Shown one piece after another: positions 1 through 11,900 of a stretch of 64,000 nucleotides of DNA; the stretch's first letter is position 1; each line of letters opens with the position of its first letter. The notes under the pieces were generated by a model that saw nothing but the letters and a program-made list of their open reading frames with translations, was not told where the DNA came from and did no database searches. Source of the DNA: Arion vulgaris (taxonomy: Eukaryota; Mollusca; Gastropoda; Stylommatophora; Arionidae). The DNA lies in contig CM036768.1 of NCBI GenBank assembly GCA_020796225.1, forward strand, positions 40,374,789 through 40,438,788, written 5' to 3'. Made by a program: the position numbers and the translations under genes.

Positions 1-690
1 TCCTCGATCAACAGCAAGCTATCATTGTATCAAGAAATAAGCATCAGGGTAGGCAAAGCCACAACAACAATGAACAGAGTGACAAAGAGAGTCTGGGAGA
101 AAAGAAAGTTGACTATTAAAACAAAAACACTTGCATTCCAAACATGTGTCCTCAGCACACTTCTTTATGACAGTGAAACATGGCCCACCTTCTCATATTA
201 GGAAAAGAGTCAGCTTTCACATGTGCTACTTTCAAAGACTTATTGTCATTAGTTGGCAAGATAATATCACCAACAATGAAGTATTAGAAAGCACAAATAT
301 GACAACAATATATTCTATGCTCAGTCTTCTTAAACTGAGGGGATCAGATGGTTCGTAGACACATTCAGAGAGTGAAGGATAGTAGATAATCAACATATTT
401 CTAGACAGAAACTTTAGCATACGGCTGTGTGCAAGTGAGACATGCATGATACACATGTTCAAGTTAATTACTGGCAAATGGAATATGTGGATCACACTGT
501 ATGGAGGCGACAGATCAAGATGACAATTAGAAGAAACTTGTTATAGAAATATTCAGAGCTTAACACCGGAAGAGACACATCAGGACAGATAGTTACGCTG
601 TCCCTGGAGTCACATGCAACAATTGTGGATACATTGATTTTCTCTGCACAGATTTATCTTGCTAGTCACATGCATTATCATAGATTGTAG
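1..690 (+). mobile_element. LINE family B fragment, ORF2 C-terminal part
   Basis: The + strand reads, with frameshifts, ISIRVGKATTTMNRVTKRVW, KTLAFQTCVLSTLLYDSETW, then a segment like LRRILxISWQDxITNNEVLE. This is the usual C-terminal part of non-LTR ORF2 after the RT. A degenerate finger (CNNCG...SHA) near 610-680 is the family B end. Truncated by the window edge at 1; decayed. Confidence 0.8.
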
Positions 691-1080
691 TTGTTATATC
701 TTAAAATTACAACTTACACACTATCATATTGCCAAACTAAAATGGAAAAGTGCTAACAAATGTGCTACAATGCATTATCATAGATTGTAGTTGTTATATC
801 TTAAAATTACAACTTACACACTATCATATTGCCAAACTAAAATGGAAAAGTGCTAACAAATGTGCTACAATGCATTATCATAGATTGTAGTTGTTATATC
901 TTAAAATTACAACTTACACACTATCATATTGCTAAACTAAAATGGAAAAGTGCTAACAAATGAGCTACAATGCATTATCATAGATTGTAGTTGTTATATC
1001 TTAAAATTACAACTTACACACTATCAAATTGCCAAACTAAAATTGAAAAGTGCTAACAAATGTGCTACAATGCATTATCA
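671..1080. repeat. Tandem array, 100-bp unit, ~4.1 copies
   Basis: The word tgcattatca recurs at 671, 771, 871, 971 and 1071, exactly 100 bp apart, with few substitutions. It starts where the family B LINE ends. Confidence 0.97.
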
Positions 1081-1980
1081 TCATCAGTAACCTAAAATTT
1101 CCATCATTCATCTTCTTACTTTCATTATAACCTCAACCATTGTGTGTCTCTTAGCATCCATGCCATTTATTGAAATGAGTGTGACAATCAGAATACACAA
1201 GCACAGCAGCCTTCTTCAAGTCAAGTAAGTTCACTTTTATTGCAGTAGCACTGTCTGGTATGAATGCTTCTTTAATTGTTCTGCCACTTTGAGAATCACA
1301 ATCATGTCTCTTTAATTTTACATGTAGCTGAGATCAAGTTTCTAGTCCTATAATAGACAAATGATTACATGTAGGTCCTGTGTTCATATTGAGCACATAA
1401 TAGAACCTTTGGCAACATAAAATTGTTAAGAGGAGACAGGAGATCTGTTGCCCTGGCAAAAATTGTTAAGAATTAAAATAAAATACCTACAAGTTCTCCC
1501 TATTATCAAAATGACATGGAGGTCACTCACCGGTGCTAGAGAATTTATGTAGTGCCTCTGAGATCTGAGTTTCGAACATCATGGTCTAATCAGACTGTGT
1601 ATTTTATGATGGTATTCTGATCTCTGAGATTTGCCAGATCTAGGGAGTTCATGTTTGAGAATTTCAGCATGTGCATATCATTTCTCAAAGAGATGCCATA
1701 CAAGAAAACCTGGTGTAATGAGTCAATTCTTGATATTCAAACTTTAATTTGTTTGTGATAACTAAGTAGATCCCTTTTTCTGAGTTCCATAGATAAGTAA
1801 ATGTATATACCTAGCACAGAAGATGGAGACAAAACTCAATAGAAATCTTGATTGTACTTATACTGAGGAAGTTCAGAATAAAATATAGGTAGAATATTGG
1901 TAAGTTTATCACAATTTCTACATTGCTTTCAAATCTAGCATAGATAGGTTGTCATTGTTTGGTGTCTTATACTATTTATA
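1081..1980. other. Unassigned AT-rich region
   Basis: No ORF, exon or repeat that I can name. Confidence 0.5.
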
Positions 1981-1984
1981 ACAG

Positions 1985-2256
1985 ACAATAGTGAAGCCAT
2001 ATTTGATAATATTATAACAATAGAAGTTGGAGATATGTGGGGCATACTCTGAGAAGAAATAATTGCAAGCAGTCATTGAGATGATGAGAGACATTGAGTT
2101 CAAGAAAGAAAGGATACCCTAGGGAACCCTGAAATGAACTTTACTGAGAGATGAAAGAAATATCAGACTCAATTCCCTTAGAAGAGATTGAACGAGTTGC
2201 CCAAAATAGAATGGTATGGGGACATTTCTTGCAGGCTCTATGTAACGCTTAACAGC
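1985..2256 (+). mobile_element. LINE family A 3' fragment
   Basis: Decayed copy of the tail seen best at 16930-17290: KLEICGAYSEKK-like, then the Arg/Lys-rich RKRGxPxETLKxTLL block and EEIERVAQ (ttgaacgagttgcccaaaa). Homology to the other copies runs over about 270 bp. Confidence 0.75.
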
Positions 2257-2379
2257 CTTTCATCTTCTTTTCTCTAATCCTGTTTTGTCTTACAGGTTCA
2301 GGATAAGAAGAGATTTATATTACTGACTTTTATGTGTTCACTTCATAAACAGTGTTCTTTCATCTCCTTTGTTATCTCT

Positions 2380-2990
2380 GTGGTTCACCATTTGCATGGA
2401 CTGTCTTTTGCTTTCTTTCCACAGTATCGGAGTAGCATTGCTCTTTGAGGTGCAATGTCTGTTATTAATCTGCTTATGTGGCCAAACCATTTAATTTATT
2501 GTTTCTTGATGAAGTTCAGTACTGATGTTGTACACTTTTTTCCTGATGTCTTCATTTCTAAACCTGCCACTTCTTGATACTCCCAGTATTCTGTGTAGAC
2601 ACTTCATCTCTGTCGTGACTAGTTTTCTTCTATCATTTGACATCAGCATTCAGGTGTGGCCCTGATAGCATAATATTGAGAGAAATATTGTGTTGAACAA
2701 TGCTCTTTTAGTGTTCATGGTGACATTATGTTACTCTATCTTCCTCCATATGCCAATTCAAATAATAGATATTGATTTTTCTTTTCTAAATTACCAGCTT
2801 TTGGTTTTGTATTGAATACATTCAGCATCTTCTCTTTGGTTTCTTTTCTAACTTCCTTTGTACTATGATAATTCATCTGTTCTTGTTCATCTATGAAAAC
2901 CATATCATTTTTGCTTTCTGTAGTCATGTGCTTTATCCACTGTCCATGATCATCTTCCATCCATGATCATCTTCCATATAACAGCAGAGC
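2380..2990 (-). mobile_element. LINE family D fragment (antisense)
   Basis: The reverse strand shows FNTIFLSILCYQG, TTEMKCLHRILGVSR and MVWPHKQI, the segment between RT and C-terminus seen also at 50430-50900 (-). Frameshifted. Confidence 0.7.
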
Positions 2991-3289
2991 TGACAATGAT
3001 ATAATTCTCTCTTATTTCCATTGACATAAACATATTGAATAGTTTCAGTTTATCTAAGCTCTCATTTGATATAATCAGAATGCTTAGTTGTTTTAATTAG
3101 CATGCTAACTTTAATAGTGTTCCATTTACTTTGATCCTATTACTCTAGTATACCATAGAACACTCCAGAACAATTAGCTGAAAGATTAAACTCTTATGTT
3201 TTATCAACCAAACCTGTCAGTTGGTAAAGATCATCCAAAAGTTTTTTCAACCAAATTAGTTTGGTTTAATCGTCGAATCATCATCATTG

Positions 3290-3856
3290 TACATCAAAAT
3301 AATTAGTCCATAAGTGCTCCGATCTCTTCCTCAGTATGTCTCAGCGTGTGGTAACTAACGACACCAGTTCTGTATTGGTTTACTATTCTTCTTTGACTTC
3401 CAATATAATTCTCTTGCCTAGCTACACCACATTTGACTTGATATTTTTGCAGTCTGGTTAGGGTTTTATAGATTCACCACTATTACTTAAATCATTTACA
3501 CCCGCTATCCCTTAGGAAATTCAGAATATCAATCTGGTCATTGCTCATCCACTTTTTACAGTAGCCATAACTACAAGCCTATTGGCGTGTTCATTTCCCA
3601 TTACACCTGCATGCCCTGGCACAAAAATAGAATTGAATTTTGTCAGCCCATACCTCTTCAGCAACTTCAACCAGAATCTTTGAGCCCAGCCTGTTTCAAT
3701 CTTCCTGAGCATGCTCATTGAGTCACTGAGAAATCATGCATGGATAAAAGTCTGTGACTCCTGCAAGACCATCAATTTAGTTACTGCCACGATTTCCATA
3801 GTGAGACTGCTTGTAGTGACAGCAAAACCACCGTCTTCCTTAACAATATCTCCTCT
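3290..3856 (-). mobile_element. LINE family C RNase H and 3' tail, left part
   Basis: The reverse strand reads FNSIFVPGHAGVMGNEHANR, the RNase H C-terminal motif of family C, then a long tail ending in the sequence found also near 8640-8760 and 11330-11460. Interrupted by the SINE at 3865-4119 and continued at 4128-4280. Confidence 0.8.
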
Positions 3857-3864
3857 TGCTCAAA

Positions 3865-4119
3865 CAAAAAAGGGTTTTAAAGCCGAAGGATTGACTTCAT
3901 TGCACCGGGTTTTATTCCATACGGCTCGGTCCCTCTCCGCAGAAATATCACGCCAAGTGCCGAGATTATTGCACAAAGCACGAACTCCGTAGCTCCAGCA
4001 ACAATCCTAGGGTCTCTGGATAAAACTGCACTCGTGAACAGAATGGTGCGGTCCGGACTCGAACCCCGACCTTCGACTCACAAGGCAAAGGGCTTAACCA
4101 CTTGGCCACAGAGACCCCC
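3865..4119 (-). mobile_element. tRNA-derived SINE with target-site duplication
   Basis: On the reverse strand the 5' end carries a perfect pol III B box (GGTTCGAGTCC, + positions 4055-4065) and an A box (TGGCCAAGTGGTTAAG, 4093-4108). The acceptor-stem halves do not pair, so this is not a tRNA gene. About 255 bp, ending in an A/T-rich 3' tail at the left. Flanks tgctcaaa (3857) and tgctcgaaa (4120) look like a target-site duplication, and the host is a family C LINE on both sides. Confidence 0.8.
4055..4108 (-). promoter_or_regulatory. Internal RNA polymerase III promoter of the SINE (A and B boxes)
   Basis: A box 4093-4108 and B box 4055-4065, both read on the reverse strand, spaced as in tRNA genes. 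They would drive SINE transcription. Confidence 0.75.
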
Positions 4120-4127
4120 TGCTCGAA

Positions 4128-4280
4128 AGCCCATCAACTCTGCACATGTCGAACACTAACCCATCTGTGTAAATGATTACATTGTCCTCAGACGAGTTCT
4201 CAAAAATTTCAACCAAATAACACCTATAAAACAACAAGCCACATAATATACCATTTGGGCAGTATCAATTCTCTGATAAG
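4128..4280 (-). mobile_element. LINE family C, continuation right of the SINE
   Basis: Continues the host LINE interrupted by the SINE. It encodes the RNase H N-terminal part (the reverse strand around 4160-4190 reads as VIxTDGL-like). Confidence 0.6.
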
Positions 4281-4384
4281 CCACCTCATGTGTCAAATGT
4301 TTTGTTTCCAAAAATATATATTTACAAGATCCATTTCATGCTGTTTGTATATAGTTCTTTTTAGAATCATCATCATGAAATAGC

Positions 4385-4830
4385 CTGTCCTTAGCAGAAC
4401 TTTGCCACCCCAACAGTCCTTCGGAATGTCTCTCTCTCATAGGTCCGATGTCCCGCCTCTGCAGCCGTCATTTTCAAACCGTCAGTTAAATCCTGAATCC
4501 ATCTTCTCCGTGGTTTTCCTTTTCTTCTTTTTGCCAGTATGCCTCCTTCCATGATGGTCTTCCCCAGCCCTTCATGTCTTTTTATATGTCCAAAATACCT
4601 AAATTTTCTCTTTCTTATTTGTAGCATCAGCCAGTTTTCTTTGATCTTCATCTTTCTGGATAGATCTATTTGTTCTCTTCTCTGTCCATGATATACGAAG
4701 AACTCTTCTGTAACACTTATATTCCAAAGCACATATATATTTTTCCACTGCCTTATTAAATGTCCATGTTTCACACCTATATGTTGCAACTTGGAATATG
4801 TATGCTCTTAGTATGCTTTCTAGAATACAG
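4385..4830 (-). mobile_element. LINE family G C-terminal fragment
   Basis: The reverse strand reads RKFRYFGHIKRHEGLGKTIM, then GGILAKRRKGKPRRRWIQDL and AAEAGHRTYERETFRR. Standard LINE C-terminal ending. Strongly similar to 44310-44840 (-). Confidence 0.85.
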
Positions 4831-5225
4831 CAAGAAAATTGATATCATCACACTTTCAACCCTGCACATTCTGATATAGGAAATAGTTGTCTAGTTTTTA
4901 AGATAAAGTTAGAATAGTTTTTGTTAGAGCACCATCCACTGAAAATTGTATTCTAAAAAATATATTGAGCAAAAACATGGATTTAGTCTACTTATATTAA
5001 CTCATTATGTACAAACTGCCGCTGGGTGGGTCAATATTGTCTATTAAAATAACCAAACTGCTGTACACTGCGCTAAGCATTGTTTCATTTGAAATTATTG
5101 CTAAATTTACATAACATATTCTGATTCAATTTCTGGTTTTTAATCTTCAGCAAAGCTATCTATTTATACATCATGATCTGATCCAGAATTTAGTAAACAT
5201 TTGTCATTTTAGTATTTCCTGATAC
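4831..5225. other. Unassigned AT-rich region
   Basis: No coding or repeat signal recognised. Confidence 0.4.
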
Positions 5226-5400
5226 AGTGCTCCGATACAATGGGTACAAAGCAAAAGGCCGGCCACGCAAAGGTGGACCTCAGAGATAACAGAGGTGACG
5301 AAAGAGACTATCTACGAAGCGCATACTAGGGCCCGTTTTAGAAATCTCTTCCTGACCTGACGCTGTGAGGCATACAGGATTCGAGAAAGAAAGAGTATTT
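5226..5400 (+). mobile_element. LINE 3' tail fragment
   Basis: The + strand reads RPRKGGPQRITEVTKETIYE, then AHTRARFRNLFLT. This resembles the RGRPxxRWxxxVxxD ending of LINE ORF2. Short and decayed. Confidence 0.5.
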
Positions 5401-5649
5401 CCTGAGATTCTTAATATTCTCTTGTGCAAGCAAATCTCTGTTGCAGTCAGAAATTTTTTTTTCTGTTAAATTATTGTACATGACCCACATTCATATGTCA
5501 GTATTGTCTCTTTGTAACACTGAAAAACTCTCTTTCTGACTTCATTTGACAATACTATGTTACAGACATTTCATAAAATAGATTATATCTATGGTTCTGG
5601 GCTACATATACCGAAGTTATGTTAAATACCCATTATTAAGTTACATGGA

Positions 5650-5804
5650 ATTCACATGGACAGGAGACCAGTAGACATCCATATAGATTTCAACAAGCTT
5701 GTTCCAATCTACATTTTCAGATTATTTTCATGGATTCACATGACAGGAGACCAGTAGACATGAATATAGATTTCTAACAAGCTTGTTCCAATCTACATTT
5801 TCAG
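5650..5804. repeat. Two-copy tandem duplication containing a splice acceptor
   Basis: A block of about 75-80 bp (core aagcttgttccaatctacat plus tttcag) occurs at about 5652-5728 and 5737-5806. The second copy supplies the acceptor of the VPS13 exon at 5805. Confidence 0.9.
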
Positions 5805-5913
5805 ATATTTCAAGATTCTCATCCAAGAGATGAATCTACAGATTGATCAGAGCTTTATAAATGGTCTGCTGGCCATGTTTGCAACTGATAAGCAGACACT
5901 TCGAAATAAAGAG
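5805..5913 (+). CDS. VPS13: VPS13 exon (YFKILIQEM...)
   Basis: Starts after a 'cattttcag' acceptor and ends at donor gtttgg, a non-consensus +3 to +6. It begins with the last base of a split codon and ends in phase 0 after 36 full codons. The residues [17 protein letters not shown] match the VPS13A/C segment just before the FHISP motif. The acceptor lies in the second copy of a short tandem duplication (5650-5804). Confidence 0.85.
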
Positions 5914-8900
5914 GTTTGGTATTCTGCTGTATTATCCTATCCACTGTATTGTAACATGTTGTGGTGATCATCATCCAGTGTCAGCATAACTGCTTCAAAT
6001 TAGTGTCTTTTTATGTCTGTATTAGACAATGAGAGAAAACAATCAGACAATAAGAATTGCAAGTTGACCACTAAATGAGCAGGATATTTGTTGCATGAAT
6101 GCCTTCATTAGAACTTTCATGTTCTCTAGTTTGGAATCATATTTTCTGCAATATTAGCATTGTTCAATTGCAAGTTGACCACTAAATGAGCAGGATATTT
6201 GTTGCATGAATGCCTTCATTAGAACTTTCATGTTCTCTAGTTTAGAATCATATTTTCTGCAATATTAGCATTGGTCAATTTAGTTGAATTGACTATAGTT
6301 CAGTTGACAGATCATCATCACTGAGCATTGAACCAGTTTATATCATAAGTGTTTCAATCTCTTTCTAAGGATGTCTCTCAATGTGTTGTGGCTAACAACA
6401 CCAGTTCTATGTTGGTTTTTATTTGTATTTTGACTTTTAGCACAGATTTTTGTAGGTCTACTCTCTGTCTTCTTCTTCAGTGATCTCTGGTCATGCTTTT
6501 AGTTTAGTGTCTGGTACGTAAGTGAAATATAATGACCTGGTCTGTTCTGCTTAGGTCTTTGAGAAAGTCTTTTCCATAATCATATCTAGTGTTTGTCTTC
6601 CAGTCTACTGCATATTTTCTCTGTATGAATGTTTTGACCTCCTGAAAAGAGATGGGTTGGTAAATTTGCTCTTTGGCACTGCCCTCCTTAGCCAAGACAT
6701 CGGCATTCTCATTTCCTACAATACCACAGTGAGATGAAATCCACTGCAACTGAATTTTTGCCTTTTTCTGAAAGCTGAGCAAGTTCTCTTATTAGGCTCT
6801 GTACTGTGCTGTCAGTGGATTTATCCTCTAGGGCTTGTATAGATGACAGTGAGTCTAAGAAATACCATCCTGCCTGCAGGTGCTTGCAACTTATTCATGT
6901 GCTGTACTGCCATCAGAAGAGCTAAGAGTTCTGCTTTGTATACACCCTATCAGATTTGATATTCTTGCAGTCTAGTTATGGCTGCAGATTTGCCTTCATT
7001 ACTTGAACCTTTTAACAATCCAGTCTCCTTAGGGCATTCAGAATATCTGGCTGGTGCATTGCTCATCAGCTTTCTACAGTAGCCATGCTCACAAGCCTAT
7101 CAGCCTGTTCCTTCCTCTTTACATCTACGTTTCCTGAAACATAAACAAACAGTTGTTTTGTCCGCCTTGACCTCCTCCAGTTGGTAATGTACTGTGATCT
7201 ATAATGCAATGCATGAGATGGCAAAAGTGAGGATCATAGAACCTACACTCCTCCATCAAGTGGTAGCTCCAGTAACAGACTTTATAAATGCACTCTAACC
7301 ATGCAAGTAGGGATTGATAAGGGAAGTCAAACCGGTCCTAAATATGCCTTTCTTGGGGAAAATGTGTTGGAGCAAATGGTATGGATGTTGTGACTTGGAT
7401 ATAAGTTGCTGCACAATATAACCAGCACCATTTTCAAAGTGAAAAAGTAAGAAGAATAAATAATGGAACATAAGAGACTCTGCTATTGCCAGATTTAATC
7501 CTGGATGAGAAAGGAGGAGGACTTGTGTGTGAGATTGGCTACCTCATCACAAGTAGTTTTGAGAGCTACAGAAACTAGCAAGACAGAATGCTGTACTGGT
7601 AAACGGACCAGCCGAGTGGTGTACGGATCACCTAGTGAATCAATAAAGCTGCTGATGACATGGAGATATGTTGATATATTCTGAGAAGAAATGATCACAG
7701 AATCACAGTGTAGGCATTGAAGTGAGAGGCACAGGGTTCAAGAAAGAAAGGATGCTCTAGGGAAACCCTGAAACAATCTTTACTGAAAAAAGGTGAGAAA
7801 TATCAGACTCAATTCCATAGAAAAAACTGAGTGAGTTGCCCAGGATAGAACGGTATGGAGAAATTACTTGCAGATTAATGGTACGAGATGAATATAATAA
7901 TAACAACATAAGCACTATTAGACTTGTTTTGTTTGATGAAATAATTGACTATTGTCCTTCTGTGTGTATAAGATATAGACAGCATTTCTATATATCTTTG
8001 AATAAACAATGAACTTTGATAAACATCTCCATCAACAGTTGACACAGTTCATTGAAGATTTAGGACTTACAAAGAGAGATTTGAAAGAAGAGGCAGATGT
8101 ATCCATGCTTGCCAAGCGGGTCAATTTCTTTGATTACTTTCATATTTCTCCAATAAAGGTAGAAGCTTTACTACACAACTCTAGTATTTTCTTCTATGAC
8201 AAGTTACAGTGCAACCATCAACTTTAATCTTTCTTATCATCAACATTGTTTTACATAACTGTTTACAACAACTGTAGATTTCACTCTAACCTATCTACTT
8301 TTGTCTTAAGGCAAAGCACTATTCTATTAAATATACTACTAATATAGTAACAAAATGAGCAATTAGTAGAGACCTCTATTTTCTTGTGTCTCCCAAATCC
8401 AGGCCATCTTATCAAATTAAAGATCAATATAAAAATATATACAGAATATGAGAAAATAGAGTGATTAAACCAAATCACAATGAGTTTTTAAAGAGAGTCT
8501 CACATCTTGATCCACCCATAGACTCCACAACTATAAATATGTCTTTGTGATAAATATTCTTATCATCAAGATGATAACAAAATCAATTTTTAAGTCCTAT
8601 GCCCATTCTATATAACAGATACTTTCAGTTATATGAGGACTATCATCATAGTACTTCGGACATGTCCATAGGTGCTCCAATCTCCTTCGCAATATCTCCA
8701 ACAGCATCCAGCGACTGACCGCACCAGTTCTATTTTGATTGATGAGCCTACTCACGTACCTGTTATGCTGTTCTTTTCTTGCTACTCCAATCTTCAAACC
8801 CAGCTCCTGCAATCTAGTAGTTGATGTGGATTGTTTTAAATGAAAATATTCTTTGCAGCCACACTTTATGAGGGCGTTCAAAATATCTGCTCTATCCATT

Positions 8901-11900
8901 GGCTGGCTGTCTGATATGGGGGCAGAGCTTACCAGCCTTTCTGCTCTCTCATTGCCAACGACACCCATGTACTCCAGAACGAAGATAAGTGTGATTCTGC
9001 AAATTATTGACGCTTGTATTGATTCAGTCCACTGCCTATAAAAGAAGTAGATCAGAAAGTAACAATGTGTACTGGCAGTCAAATAGGTAATTACAAGCAA
9101 ACAATAGTTTATGCAGGAAAGAAGCATTAAGAAATAGAGATAACACTGCTTGCACAATATTATCAGTGCTAAGAAATATCATATTTTTTGGGAGGATGCA
9201 GCACAATCTACTTTTAATTCAAAGATTGCAATTATTCTTATTTGTTTACTTCATTAATTACACAGTGATCAAATGATCTTTTGTTTACTTTTTCACTCCT
9301 CATATATTTGTACATATTTAGCTGTTCTTAATTCTGTTCATATACAGTGTTTTTAAATTTTTTAATGACATTTGATGAATGACGTGAACTTTTCAAGATA
9401 AATGAATGTGCTTTTATCAAATGCTAACAGAATGTAAAAGTATAAATTATCGACATGTAGTAATTCTAATGTGTTAATGCAATGCCAGTTTTAACACATT
9501 TGGCAGTTCAACAAATCATAGCACAATCTGCAGCATATGGCCAAACAGGACAAACTAGTGCAGACTGCAGTATTTGGTAGTTAATGTGTTAATATAAGTT
9601 TAAATTTCTTACTTCATAGATCCATTTGAGTTTCTCACTGCAAGGAGGGTCACTGAGCGATCATCCACATTTTAATGTTATGAGAGTATTTCTAAACAGT
9701 GTTGGTCTAGTACTAACAGATGTCAATGATGTGGTGTTCAAGTAAGTCTGTTCTTTTATAGATCAGATTTTTTTGTTAATCTACCTTAGACTACATTCAC
9801 AATTTCTAGCCAATGTATATATTATGCAGGATTTTGTTCATTACAAAAATACTGATGTTCATGTTGCTACACTTTAATGAGAAATGTCCTAATCATACAT
9901 TCAGGTCTAGGATATGAAACATATAGAATATCAGTGTGTTCGTGAATGCACAAGAGAGAGAGAGTGTATGTGTGAATGATAGATGTGCTATACATGTGTT
10001 AAGTATGTACAAGCCTTATGAGTGTATTAATTTGTATTAATGTTGTTACAAATATTAAAGACAAATTTCTCCATTGTAAATGTGTGTGTTCATTGGGACA
10101 TAGTTATAATAATATAAACAGAATACATTAATCAGAGATTCTTTCAGTATTCATTATTAGATTGTCTAACTTGTAACTTGATATCAGTTGAATCAAATAG
10201 CTTCACTCTAATCTATTATAAATTGTCTAACTTGTAACTTGATATCAGTTGAATCAAATAGCTTCACTCTAATCTATTATAAATTGTCTAACTTGTAACT
10301 TGATATCAGTTGAATCAAATAGCTTCCTCTAATCTATTATAAATTGTCTAACTTGAACTTGATATCAGTTGAATCAAATAGCCCTCTAATCTATTATAAA
10401 TTGTCTAACTTGATATCAGTTGAATCAAATAGCTTCACTCTAATCTATTATAAAATGTCTGTCTACCTTGTAGCTTGACATCAGTTGAATCAAATAGCTT
10501 CACTCTAATCTATTATAAATTGTCTAACTTGTAACTTGACATCAGTTGAATCAAATAGCTTCATTCTAATCTATTATAAAATGTCGTACTGAGCTTGACA
10601 TCAGTTGAATCAAATACTCACTCTAATCTATTATAAATGTATGTCTAACTTGACTTGACATCAGTTGAATCAAATAGCTTCACTCTTATCTATTATAAAA
10701 TGTATGTCTAACTTGTAGCTTAACATCAGTTGAATCAAATAGCTTCACTCTAATCTATTATAAAATGTCTGTCTAACTTGTAGTTTGACATCAGTTGAAT
10801 CAAATAGCTTCACTCTAATCTATTATAAAATGTCTGTTTACTGCATGCAACATAATCTTTACACATGCTTCCTACTGCAGACTGGGCTACTTTGAAAAGA
10901 ATTACTCTTTCTGCAACAACTCAAAATTGGTCAGAGAGTTTATCATACACTATACAGGACAGGTGAGTCTATCAGTGATTTTTTAAAATTTGATTCATCT
11001 CTTCAAATGCTGACTCATATTCCAGTAATATTTTTATAAACTGTCATATTTGTAAAATAATATATTTCTGAATTTTGATGAACAAGAGTTAAATTCCGCA
11101 GTTGATGTGGGGGTTTTTTTTCTGACCGCAATGACTCAATTGACCTGACCTCAATATGGTACCAGAGAAACACTGGAAAGTATAGGTAGCTGGCATGACA
11201 TTGGTCAAATCATCCATCATATAAGCTATTTGTCATAGTAAAAAATGGGTCTCACACCATATTCTGTAATGTAGCACATGATATAAAAACAGATGATTAC
11301 TTACTTTTTATTTAATGGTCATTGTTCATTTGAGGATCATCAGACATGTCCATAATTGCTCCGATCTCCTTCCAAGCATGTATTTCAGTGTGTTTAGGCT
11401 AACAACTTCCATTCTATGTTGATTGATGTATCTACTGGGGTTTCTTGTCTATAGTGACATTTTGGGACAGTGTGCTTCCAAAATAAGTAAATCTGTCCAT
11501 TACTTTGAGTTGTTTCTTGCCATTTGTTGTAATATTTGATTTGGCATATACTTTTACATGACTTGAGATGTGAGTAAATATATGTTCTTTCATTATTCTG
11601 TTATTATAACCATTCTCAGCAATGATGTCAAATATGTCTTGTAGCAATATACTTTATTCAAACAGATTGGGTAGGGGGGAAGGGTGTGTCTCAGATAGCA
11701 ACGATAATAATACTCTGAGCTAGTGGCCACATGATGTACAAGTTCCAGGACTCAATGCAAGCTGGAGCAAAAATAAAAATGAACATTTTTGTCTAATGTC
11801 TCACTGTGCACATGGAACTCAGTTGGACTACAGGAGATCCTGATCATTGTACAGGTACAGATGAAAGTTGGAGTATGGTTCGTTTGAATTGTGAGGAAAG

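Noticed and set aside
4045..4119. tRNA gene
   Set aside because: A and B boxes are present, but the acceptor arms do not pair and the sequence runs into a SINE body with TSD.
8009..8038. ATG at 8009 as a translation start
   Set aside because: The following residues are an internal VPS13 segment; the ATG lies before the likely acceptor and after an in-frame stop.
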